NCBI GenBank assembly: GCA_964489425.1
Contig: CAZAYP010000072.1
Span: 1-26,199, forward strand
Direction of reading: 5' to 3'
Source of the DNA: CAZAYP01 sp964489425 [NCBI: uncultured Verrucomicrobiota bacterium]
GTDB lineage: Bacteria > Verrucomicrobiota > Kiritimatiellia > RZYC01
DNA length: 26,199 nucleotides
The position numbers were made by a program, and so were the translations under genes. This document shows, one piece after another, positions 8,421 through 16,500 of the stretch (its first letter is position 1; each line of letters begins with the position of its first letter). The notes under the pieces were generated by a model. That model was not told the DNA's origin and made no database searches. It saw only the letters and a program-made list of their open reading frames with translations.

Positions 8421-9146
8421 ATGCGGTTTTTGCTTTATAACATCCGGTACGGTACGGCGCTGAAATGCCGGCGGCGGTTTCCGTGGAGCGGGCTGTTCCA
8501 GCGCACGCACCGGTATCTGCCCAACCTGATCGAGTTCATGCAACCCCTGGCGCCGGACATTGTCGGGCTGGTGGAGGTGGACGCCGGGTCTTACCGCGCC
8601 AACCGCCGCAACCAGGCCCAGGACATTGCCGAGGCCCTGGGCCATTACCACTATTACCGGTGCAAGTACGACGAATCGGGCTGGGCCAATCGCCTGCCCG
8701 TGTTCAGCAAGCAGGGCAACGCGTTCCTGGCGCGCGACACCATTGCCGACGAGCAGTACCACTATTTCAGCGACGGCATGAAGCGCCTGGTGATCGAGCT
8801 GGAACTGGAAAACCTGACCATCTTCCTCGTCCACCTGGCGCTCACCTACCGCGCCCGCCACTCGCAACTGGGCGACCTGTACTCGCTGGTCAAGGACGCC
8901 GACAAGCCCTTGATCGTGGCCGGCGACTTCAACGCCCACTGGGGCGACCGCGAAATCCGCCTGTTCCTGGCCGCCACGGGGCTGGTCAATCCCAACCGCG
9001 AGAACGCGCCGACCTTTCCGAGCTGGAACCCGCGCCGGCAGTTGGATTTCATCCTGCACAGCCCGGAGATCCAAACCGAGCGGTTCTGGATCCCGCAGGT
9101 GGCGCTGTCCGACCACTGCCCCCTGGTGCTGGATTTTTCCCTATGA
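8421..9146 (+). CDS. Endonuclease/exonuclease/phosphatase (EEP) family hydrolase
   Basis: Start at ATG 8421 (MRFLLYNIRYG); an in-frame TTG at 8376 is less likely, and no strong Shine-Dalgarno is seen. The 241-residue protein has the complete EEP metal-hydrolase signature. Present are N7 (YNIR), E52 in PDIVGLVEVD, the GDFNAHWGD block with D169 and N171, and the final SDH motif with D231-H232. There is no signal peptide, so it is probably cytoplasmic. EEP enzymes cut phosphodiesters or phosphomonoesters in nucleic acids, lipids or small molecules; nothing here selects among them. Its stop overlaps the next start (ATGA), tying it to the C39-like peptidase and so to the RimK/GCS2 cluster. Confidence 0.88.
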   Translation: MRFLLYNIRYGTALKCRRRFPWSGLFQRTHRYLPNLIEFMQPLAPDIVGLVEVDAGSYRANRRNQAQDIAEALGHYHYYRCKYDESGWANRLPVFSKQGNAFLARDTIADEQYHYFSDGMKRLVIELELENLTIFLVHLALTYRARHSQLGDLYSLVKDADKPLIVAGDFNAHWGDREIRLFLAATGLVNPNRENAPTFPSWNPRRQLDFILHSPEIQTERFWIPQVALSDHCPLVLDFSL

Positions 9147-9880
9147 GCCGCCGGCACACCCGGTCAGAGAAAGCCCGCCTGCTGCTGGAAGTGCTGCCCC
9201 AGCCCGACGACATGAGCTGTGGGCCGACCTGCCTGCACGCCATCTACCGCTATTTCGGTGACGAACTGCCGCTCGCGCAGATTGCCCGCGAAGTGCCGCA
9301 CATGAAGGATGGCGGCACGTTTGGCGTGATTCTCGGCTGCCATGCCGTGCAGCGCGGGTACCGGGCCACGATTTTCACTTACAACCTGCAGACCTTTGAC
9401 CCCACGTGGTTCGACCTGCGGCGCCGCGAGATCATCGCCCGCCTGCTCGAGCAGATCCAGTTCAAGAAGAACCACAAGCTGCGCATGATCACGCCGTTTT
9501 ACTGCGAGTTTCTCAAGCGCGGCGGGCGCCTGCGGTTCGAGGACCTGACCCGCGCCACCATCCGGCGCTATCTCAACCGCGGCGTCCCGATCCTGGCGGG
9601 CTTGAACTCGACCTTCCTGTACCGCAGCAAACGGGTCTTCGGCCCGCGCGAGGATGACGACGATATTCGCGGCCTGGTGGCCGGGCATTTCGTCGTGCTG
9701 TGCGGCTATGACCGGGCCGCCAAGACGGTGCTGGTGGCGGATCCGTACCGCGCCAACCCCTACTCCAGCGATGGCTATTATGAAATTGACATTGATCGGG
9801 TCATCTGCGCTATTCTGCTGGGCATTATAACTTATGATGCGAATTTGTTGATCGTTGAGCCGCGCAACAGGGAGATGTAA
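9143..9880 (+). CDS. C39-like papain-fold peptidase, cytoplasmic
   Basis: The ATG overlaps the EEP stop by four bases; the open frame further upstream only shadows the EEP gene. The 245-residue protein shows a C39-type catalytic set. Q20 with C26 lie in QPDDMSCGPTCLHAIYRYFG, H182 in GHFVVLCGYD, and D200 in VLVADPYRANPYSS. There is no signal peptide, no transporter and no bacteriocin-type leader nearby, so classical C39 leader processing is unlikely. C39-like proteins are recurrent neighbours of RLAN-RimK ATP-grasp ligases, and the likely role is cleavage or transfer of a peptide or amide bond in the product of the cluster. The role is inference; the fold and active site are seen. Confidence 0.85.
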   Translation: MSRRHTRSEKARLLLEVLPQPDDMSCGPTCLHAIYRYFGDELPLAQIAREVPHMKDGGTFGVILGCHAVQRGYRATIFTYNLQTFDPTWFDLRRREIIARLLEQIQFKKNHKLRMITPFYCEFLKRGGRLRFEDLTRATIRRYLNRGVPILAGLNSTFLYRSKRVFGPREDDDDIRGLVAGHFVVLCGYDRAAKTVLVADPYRANPYSSDGYYEIDIDRVICAILLGIITYDANLLIVEPRNREM

Positions 9881-9889
9881 CTAAACCTT

Positions 9890-11341
9890 ATGCAAATCTT
9901 TTTGGTGGTCAGCAATCCCCGTAAATGGCCACTGAAGATCCCCGGGGTTGAAATCATCCAAGCCAAGCGCTACCTGACCGAACCCGCCTATTCCCGGCTC
10001 ACCAACGTTCGCGTCTTCAATCTCTCCAGCTCCTACCGCTACCAAAGCCTGGGCTATTACGTTTCGCTGCTGGCGGCCGCCCGCGGCCACCGGCCGATCC
10101 CGGACATCACCACCATCCGCGACCTGCAGACGCCGTCCATGCTGCGCATGGTGTCTGAAGACTTTGAAGAAGTGATCAACCATGCGCTGGGGCCCATCAA
10201 GGGCACCAAGTTCATCATGAGCATCTATTTCGGCCGCAACATGGCGCGGCGTTATGACCAGCTGGCGCGCATCCTCTTCAACGCGTTCCCGGCGCCGCTG
10301 CTGCGGGCGGAGTTCGTCAAGACCAAGGAGTGGCAGCTGCGCAACCTCGACGCCGAGGGATTCAGCGACATTCCGGAAAGCCATTTCGGTTTTGTGATCG
10401 AGTCGGCCACCAAGTACTTTTCCGGCAAAGGCCAGCGCTCGACCCGCCGCATCGTGCCCAAGTACAGCCTCGCCATCCTGCACAAGCCGGACGACAAGGA
10501 GCCGCCGTCCAACGAACAGGCGCTGAAGCGGTTCATCCAGGCCGGCAACAAGCTGGGCATCGAGGCCGAACTGATCACCCGCGACGACTTTGGCCGGCTG
10601 GCCGAGTTCGATGCCCTGTTCCTCCGCGAAACCACGCGCGTCACCGACCACACCTTCCGGTTCGCCCGCCGCGCCGAGGCGGAGAACATGGTGGTCATTG
10701 ACGATCCGCAATCGATCATCAAGTGCGCCAACAAGGTGTACCTGGCGGAGATGCTGGCCCGCCAGAAAATCCGCACCCCCAAGACGCTGATCGTGCACCG
10801 CGACAACGTGGACATCGTCAGCTACGAACTGGGCCTGCCGTGCGTGCTCAAGCGGCCGGACAGCTCGTTCTCCATGGGCGTCATCAAGGTCAACACCCGC
10901 GACGAACTGGAAGCCGCCGCCCTCGACATGCTGGACAAGTCGGAACTGGTCATTGCCCAGGAATTCCTGCCGACGGACTTTGACTGGCGGGTCGGCATCC
11001 TGGACGGCGAGCCGCTCTACGTCTGCCGCTACTACATGGCGCCCAAGCACTGGCAAATCATCCGCCGCGACCCGCGCGGACGCAAACATGACGGCAACTC
11101 CGAAACCATGGCCGTGTCCGCCGCGCCGGCCGGCGCGGTGCAGGCCGCGCTGCGCGCGTGCCGCCCGATCGGCAACGGTCTCTACGGCGTGGACATCAAG
11201 CAGAAGGGCGACCGGTTCTACACCGTGGAAATCAACGACAATCCGAATTTAGATTCAGGCGTCGAGGACGAAGTGCTCAAGGATGACCTGTACCTGAAAA
11301 TCATGGGTGTTTTCCTCAAGCGCCTGCAAGCGATCAAGTAG
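9890..11341 (+). CDS. RimK-like ATP-grasp ligase with N-terminal RLAN domain
   Basis: Protein of 483 residues, longer than plain RimK (about 300). The first 150 residues match the RLAN (RimK-like ATP-grasp N-terminal) type, starting MQIFLVVSNPRKWPLKIPGVEII and including GYYVSLLAAARGHRPIPDI. The ATP-grasp domain fills the C-terminal half. It contains the lysine-containing segment LPCVLKRPDSSFSMGVIKV, the hinge VIAQEFLPTDFDWRVGIL and the metal-binding VEINDNPNLDSGVEDE, with E447 and N449/N451. The family forms amide bonds between a carboxylate and an amine using ATP through an acyl phosphate. It begins 9 bases after the C39 gene and is followed 22 bases later by GCS2. Substrates are unknown. 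Confidence 0.93.
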   Translation: MQIFLVVSNPRKWPLKIPGVEIIQAKRYLTEPAYSRLTNVRVFNLSSSYRYQSLGYYVSLLAAARGHRPIPDITTIRDLQTPSMLRMVSEDFEEVINHALGPIKGTKFIMSIYFGRNMARRYDQLARILFNAFPAPLLRAEFVKTKEWQLRNLDAEGFSDIPESHFGFVIESATKYFSGKGQRSTRRIVPKYSLAILHKPDDKEPPSNEQALKRFIQAGNKLGIEAELITRDDFGRLAEFDALFLRETTRVTDHTFRFARRAEAENMVVIDDPQSIIKCANKVYLAEMLARQKIRTPKTLIVHRDNVDIVSYELGLPCVLKRPDSSFSMGVIKVNTRDELEAAALDMLDKSELVIAQEFLPTDFDWRVGILDGEPLYVCRYYMAPKHWQIIRRDPRGRKHDGNSETMAVSAAPAGAVQAALRACRPIGNGLYGVDIKQKGDRFYTVEINDNPNLDSGVEDEVLKDDLYLKIMGVFLKRLQAIK

Positions 11342-11363
11342 CCTGCGCCGCCCCGCCCCACCC

Positions 11364-12623
11364 ATGCGCCGCACTTCCCGGGAGCTCCTGGCCCAGCCGC
11401 CCCTGCACCTGTTCGAGGGCGTCGGCATCGAACTCGAATACATGATCGTCCGGCGCGACACGCTGGACGTGCTGCCCGTGTCCGACAAAATCCTGCGCGC
11501 TGCCGCCGGCAAGACCGTCATGGAGTACGAGGCGCGCCACACCTGCTGGTCCAACGAGCTGGTATTGCACGTCCTTGAGCTCAAGACCCGCGGCCCGGCC
11601 CGTACGCCCGCCGGCTGGGCCCCCGTGTTCGGCACCCAGATCCGCCGCATCAACCGCCTCCTGGGCCCGCTGGGCGGCCGGCTCATGCCCTCGGCCGCGC
11701 ACCCGTGGATGGACCCCGACACCCAGACCCGGTTGTGGCCGCACGACAACTCGGCGATCTACAACACGTTCGACCGCATCTTTGACTGCCGCGGCCACGG
11801 GTGGGCCAACCTGCAGTCCGTCCACCTCAACCTGCCGTTCCAGGGCGACGACGAATTCGTGCGCCTGCACAGCGCGATCCGCGTATTGATGCCCCTGCTG
11901 CCGGCCCTGGCCGCGAGCTCGCCGTTCCAGGACGGCCACCGCACCGGCCTGATGGACAGCCGCCTCGAAACTTACCGCCACAACTGCCGCAAGATTCCCA
12001 GCATCTCCGGCCAGGTGATCCCGGAGCCCGTGGGCAGCATCCAGGAATACCACGCCAGGATCCTGCGGCGCATTTACCGCGACCTGGCGCCCCATGACCC
12101 GGACGGCGTGCTGCGCGACGAGTGGGTCAACGCCCGCGGCGCGATTGCGCGCTTCGAGCGCAACACGATCGAGATCCGCGTGCTGGACGTGCAGGAGTGC
12201 CCCGCCGCGGACCTGGCCCTGGCCGGCCTGATCATCGCCGTGCTGCGCGCCCTGGCCGAGGAACGCTGGGCGCCCCTGGCCCGCCTGGCGCGCCGGCCCG
12301 TGCCGCCGCTGTTCAAGCTGCTCCGACGCACGATCCGCGACGCCGGCGACGCTGTAATTGACGACCGCGACTACCTGGCGCTGCTCGGTATCCGCGGCCC
12401 CAAACCCCTGACCGCCGCCGCGGTGTGGCGCCGGCTCGCCACGCAGCTGCTGCCGGCCGATGACCCGGCCTGGCCGGCCCTGGAGGTCATCCTGAACCAA
12501 GGCGCGCTCGCGCGGCGCATCGCGCTGGCGGTCGGCGAACCGGTCAGCCGGGATCGATTGCGCGCGGTGTACAGCCGGTTGTGCGACTGCCTCGCCCGGG
12601 GGCGCATGTTCGAAGTTGAGTGA
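11364..12623 (+). CDS. GCS2-family carboxylate-amine ligase (glutamate-cysteine ligase type 2-like)
   Basis: Start at ATG 11364 (MRRTSRELLAQ), 22 bases after the RimK stop; no Shine-Dalgarno is visible, so coupling to the upstream gene is likely. The 419-residue protein has the GCS2 hallmarks. These are the opening EGVGIELEYMIV with its metal-binding glutamates, HTCWSNELVLHVLELKT, the HLNLPFQGDDEF region, the family-typical ALAASSPFQDG, and ARFERNTIEIRVLDVQECPAADLAL near residue 270. Members ligate an amino acid to glutamate or a similar carboxylate with ATP. Pairing with an RLAN-RimK suggests two successive ligations. The stop is followed by a REPIN-like element before the amidohydrolase gene. 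Confidence 0.9.
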   Translation: MRRTSRELLAQPPLHLFEGVGIELEYMIVRRDTLDVLPVSDKILRAAAGKTVMEYEARHTCWSNELVLHVLELKTRGPARTPAGWAPVFGTQIRRINRLLGPLGGRLMPSAAHPWMDPDTQTRLWPHDNSAIYNTFDRIFDCRGHGWANLQSVHLNLPFQGDDEFVRLHSAIRVLMPLLPALAASSPFQDGHRTGLMDSRLETYRHNCRKIPSISGQVIPEPVGSIQEYHARILRRIYRDLAPHDPDGVLRDEWVNARGAIARFERNTIEIRVLDVQECPAADLALAGLIIAVLRALAEERWAPLARLARRPVPPLFKLLRRTIRDAGDAVIDDRDYLALLGIRGPKPLTAAAVWRRLATQLLPADDPAWPALEVILNQGALARRIALAVGEPVSRDRLRAVYSRLCDCLARGRMFEVE

Positions 12624-12653
12624 TTCGATGTCAGCATGAGAACAAGCATACGA

Positions 12654-12790
12654 GCTCCCCTCCTTTGCAAGGAGGGGTGGCCGCAGGCCGGGGTGGTTGT
12701 GGATGGTCCGCGCCCCGCTATAACTGTGGATGGAACCCGGACCAACCGCCCCACCCTTCGGGTCCCCCCCGCCTTGAAAAGGCGGGGAGC
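12654..12790. repeat. REPIN-like element: two inverted REP units
   Basis: The left half starts GCTCCCC with a perfect hairpin CCCCTCCTT-TGC-AAGGAGGGG (12657-12677) and runs through GGCCGCAGGCCGGGGTGGTT. The right half, read on the minus strand from 12790, gives GCTCCCCGCC, a TT-rich loop, then GGCGGGG and later GGGTGGGGCGGTTGGT. It is thus an inverted near-copy of the left half. The roughly 137-base unit has no coding content. It lies in the only long gap of the five-gene cluster. Related sequences are familiar as extragenic repeats in many bacterial genomes; copy number here is unknown. Confidence 0.8.
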
Positions 12791-12810
12791 CCAGACAAGT
12801 GCCGATCTTC

Positions 12811-13488
12811 ATGCAAAAGTGGCATGAGCCGGCGTACCTGGTCACCTGCGAACACGCCGCGCCCCGCGTGCCGGCCGCTTATCGGCACCTGTTCCGGACG
12901 TACGCCCACCTCCTGCCCACGCACCGCGGCTACGATGCCGGGGCGCTGCGCCTGGCGCGCGGCATGGCGCGCCGCCTGGACGCCCCGCTGCTCTTCCACC
13001 CGTACACCCGGCTGCTGATCGATGCGAACCGGTCGCCGGGCCATCCCGCGTTGTACTCCGAGGTTACCCGCAGCCTGCCGGAACCCCTGAAACAGCAGAT
13101 TGCCGCGCGCCACCACGCGCCCTACTGGCGCCGGGTCTTCGCGGCCGTGGCCAGGGCCGCCGCGGACCATGAGCGCGTGGTGCACGTGTCCGTGCACAGC
13201 TTCACCCCGATGCTGGCCGGCGTGCGGCGCCGGGCCGAGATCGGCGTGCTGTACGATCCGGCCCGGCCGGGCGAGGTCCGCCTGGCCACCGCCCTGGTCG
13301 CGGCTTTCCGGCGATATTTCCCGCCGCCGTTCCGGATCCGCCGCAACTACCCGTACCTGGGCCGGTCCGACAGCCTCGTGCGCAGCCTGCGCCAAACCTG
13401 GCCCGCCGGGCAGTACATCGGGGTGGAACTGGAATTCAACCAGGCGCTATGGGACAGCCATGGCGATGAATGTTACCCGGCTTTTTAG
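12811..13488 (+). CDS. N-formylglutamate amidohydrolase family protein
   Basis: Start at ATG 12811 (MQKWHEPAYLVTCEHAAPRVP); a GTG at 12799 in frame would add four residues. The 225-residue protein has the amidohydrolase signature. Residues E14-H15 lie in TCEHAAP, H38 and D42 in HRGYDAGA, N73-R74 in LLIDANRSPGHPALYSE, H129 in HVSVHSFTP, and E206/E208/N210 in GVELEFNQ. The founding member hydrolyses N-formyl-glutamate in histidine breakdown, but no hut genes are here. Members beside RimK and GCS2 genes are predicted to hydrolyse acyl-amide bonds of the ligase product. The family call is firm, the substrate is inferred from context. Confidence 0.9.
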   Translation: MQKWHEPAYLVTCEHAAPRVPAAYRHLFRTYAHLLPTHRGYDAGALRLARGMARRLDAPLLFHPYTRLLIDANRSPGHPALYSEVTRSLPEPLKQQIAARHHAPYWRRVFAAVARAAADHERVVHVSVHSFTPMLAGVRRRAEIGVLYDPARPGEVRLATALVAAFRRYFPPPFRIRRNYPYLGRSDSLVRSLRQTWPAGQYIGVELEFNQALWDSHGDECYPAF

Positions 13489-13525
13489 CTGGTGGGACCA
13501 TGCGGTACGGGCTAGGGTTTGGGCC

Positions 13526-13533
13526 AAGGAGGT
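13526..13533 (+). promoter_or_regulatory. Near-perfect Shine-Dalgarno that sets the FG-GAP gene start
   Basis: AAGGAGGT lies five bases before ATG 13539. It is the best ribosome site in the window and places the start upstream of the palindrome array, so the array would be translated. Confidence 0.8.
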
Positions 13534-13538
13534 GCGCG

Positions 13539-16500
13539 ATGCTAGCGTTCCCTGGGTTGTGCGGCGGCCGGCGGATTTTTTCCAATGTTTGGAAAACGGC
13601 CAGTGTTTTTTTCCAATGTTTGGAAAAAGTGCCGCTGAATTTTCCAATGGTTGGAAAACCGGTCCCTGATTTTTCCAATGTTTGGAAAACCGCCGCCGGC
13701 CACGCCGTGGCCGGCGCCATGCTGCTGGCCGGCGCGGCCGGCGTGCAGGCCGTGGCGCCCACCCCGCCGTTGGCTCCAGAACTGGCGGCACAGATCCGCC
13801 TTGTGCTGGAGCAGGACCGGGGCCTGGCGCCCGGCAAGCTGAGCGCGGCGCCCTGGAACTTCACCGGCCAGAACAACGAGGACGCGTTTGGCTATGTCGT
13901 GACCGGCGCGGGCGACGTGAACGGCGACGGCTGCGGCGACGTCATCGCCGGGGCGTACGGCTACGGCGGCTACCGCGGCAAGGCGTACGTGTTCCTGGGC
14001 GCGACCAACGGGCTCAAGGGCACGCCGCCCAGCCCGGCCTGGAGCGCGCAGGGCGAGGCGCTGGACAACTACTTCGGCTACGCGGCCGCGGCCGCGGGCG
14101 ATGTGAACGGCGACGGGTACGGGGACGTGCTGATCGGCGCGTACGGCTACGCGACCAACCATGGGAAAATCTACCTGTTCTACGGCAGCGCCACGGGCGT
14201 CACGGGCACGGCGGCCACCCCGGCCTGGAGCGTGCGCGGGGAAAACCCCTGGGACCGCCTGGGCCAATCCCTGGCCGGGGCCGGCGACGTCAACGGCGAC
14301 GGCTACGCCGACCTGCTGGCGGGCGCGTACCTTTACACCAACGGCAGCGGCTGGGGGCGGGCCTACGTGTTCCACGGCAGCGCGGCCGGCCCGGCCGCGA
14401 GCAGCGCCGGAGCGGCCAACTGGAAAGTGAGCGGCGAGCATGCCGCGGATGTTTTCGGCCACGCCCTGGCCGGGGCGGGCGATTTTGACGGCGACGGCTT
14501 CGACGACATCCTGGTCGGGGCCTACAAGTTCGACGGCAACCGCGGCCGGATCTACCTTTTCCGCGGCAGCGCCGGCGGCGTGACCCCGGGCAGCGCGGCC
14601 GCCTGCCCCTTCAAGCTCGGTGGCGGGACCGCCCAGGATTTTTACGGGTACAGCGTGGCCGGGGCCGGGGACGTGAACGGCGACGGCTACGCGGACTTCC
14701 TGGTCGGCGCGCCCCAGTGGGATGCGGGCGGCAACCGGGGCGCGGTCTACGTGACCTACGGCTACGCCATGGCCAAGGGCGCTAAACGCTTCGCCGAAAG
14801 CGTCATTACAGGCGAAAATGCCAATGACCGGTTCGGCTACCGGGTGGGCCCGGCCGGCGATTATAACGGCGACGGCTACGCCGACATCCTGGCGACGGCG
14901 TTCGGGTTCCCGGCCGGCGCCGAAAACGGCAAGGTCTATTTCTTCCCCGGGACCTCGAACGGGGTGACCGCGACCACGGCGGCGGGCGCGTTCTGGTCAC
15001 GTACCGGGAGTGCGGCCGGCGACAGGCTGGGCCTGGGCCTGGGCGCGGCGGGCGACATCGACGGCGACGGGCTCGGCGATGTGATGATGGGCACGCCCGG
15101 ATTCTCCAACGGGGCAAACCGCGGGCAGGCCACGCTGAACTACGGATGGAGCGCGCTTCCCACCCACGCGGCCGCGACCATGACCGGCCAGAACACCTCC
15201 GATTTCCTGGGCTACCCGGCCGTGGCCGCGGGCGACGTGAACGGCGACGGGTACGGCGACCTGCTGGTCAGCGCCAGCCGTTACGACAATCTGCGCGGCA
15301 AGGTGTACGTCTTCCACGGCGGCGCCACCGGGCTCGCCGGCGCGCCCGGGACGCCGGCCTGGACGACCACGGGAGAGAACGCGGGCGATGCGTTCGGTTC
15401 GGCCGCCGCCGCGGCCGGCGACGTCAATGGCGACGGGTACGACGATATCGTGGTCGGCGCCGAGAACTACAACGCGGGCGGGGCGACGTATGCGGGCAAG
15501 GTGTACGTCTTCCACGGCGGCCCCGTGGGCATCACCAACCACGGCGCGGGACACGCGGGATGGAGCATGGTGGGCGAGTCGACCAACAGCCAGTTTGGCC
15601 AGGAAGTGGCCGGGGCCGGCGACGTCAATGGCGACGGGTTCGCGGACATCCTGGTGGCCGGGCAGGTTCTCTTCAACGCCCGCCGGCAGGGCACGGTGGC
15701 GTACCGGGGCAAGGTGTACGCGTTCCACGGCAGCGCGGCCGGCGTGTACGGCACGGCCGCGGCGGCGGCCTGGCACGCGCTGGGCGAGAACGCGGCCGAC
15801 CTGTTTGGCGACAGCCTGGCCGCCGCGGGGGATGTGAACGGCGACGGGTACGGCGACATCATCGTGGGCGCGCGCAATTTCCAGGCCCCGACGCGGGGCC
15901 GCACGTTGCCCAAGTACCGGGGCAAGGCCTATGTATTCCAAGGCAGCAGCGCCGGCCTGCAGGGGCTCGCCATCCAGCCGGCCTGGAGCGCGGTGGGCGA
16001 GGCCGAAGCCGACACCTTCGGCCGGGCCGTGGCCGGGGCGGGCGACGTGAACGGCGACGGGTACGACGACGTGATCGTGGGCGCGCCCGGCTACCCCAGC
16101 AACAACGTGGGCCGGGCGTACGTCTTTTACGGCGGCGCGGCCGGCGTATCCACCGGCGCGGTCTGGCAGTTCACGGGCACGGCCGCCGGGGACAGCTTTG
16201 GCCTGACAGTGGCCGCAGCCGGCGACATCAACAGCGATGGTTACGCGGAGGTGCTCGTGGGCGCGCCCGGGTACCCGGCCGGCGGATGGCAGGGTTGCAT
16301 GTACCTGTTCCGGGGCTCGCCCTTCTTCCACATGGCCAGCTACGTCTTGTGGACCGTCACCGGGCAGAACAACATGGACAGCTTTGCCATGGGCGTGGCC
16401 GGGGCCGGCGACCTCAACGCGGACGGGTTCGCCGACGTGGTGACCGCCGCGCCCAGCTACAGCAACGCCATGGGCAAACTCTATGTGTACTACGGCAGCG

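Noticed and set aside
8465-9142. Possible upstream extension fusing the C39-like protein to a longer N-terminus
   Set aside because: The extension lies entirely over the EEP gene in another frame and is Pro/Arg/Gly-rich; the ATGA overlap start at 9143 is the natural one.
11334-12845. Antisense 503-codon open frame over the GCS2 gene
   Set aside because: Shadow of a GC-rich gene; it also reads straight through the REPIN-like element and shows no domain.
13578-13689. CRISPR-like array (regular repeats with unique spacers)
   Set aside because: The 19-base repeats are nearly perfect palindromes, the spacers are only 12 bases, there are four copies and no cas genes. This does not fit a CRISPR.
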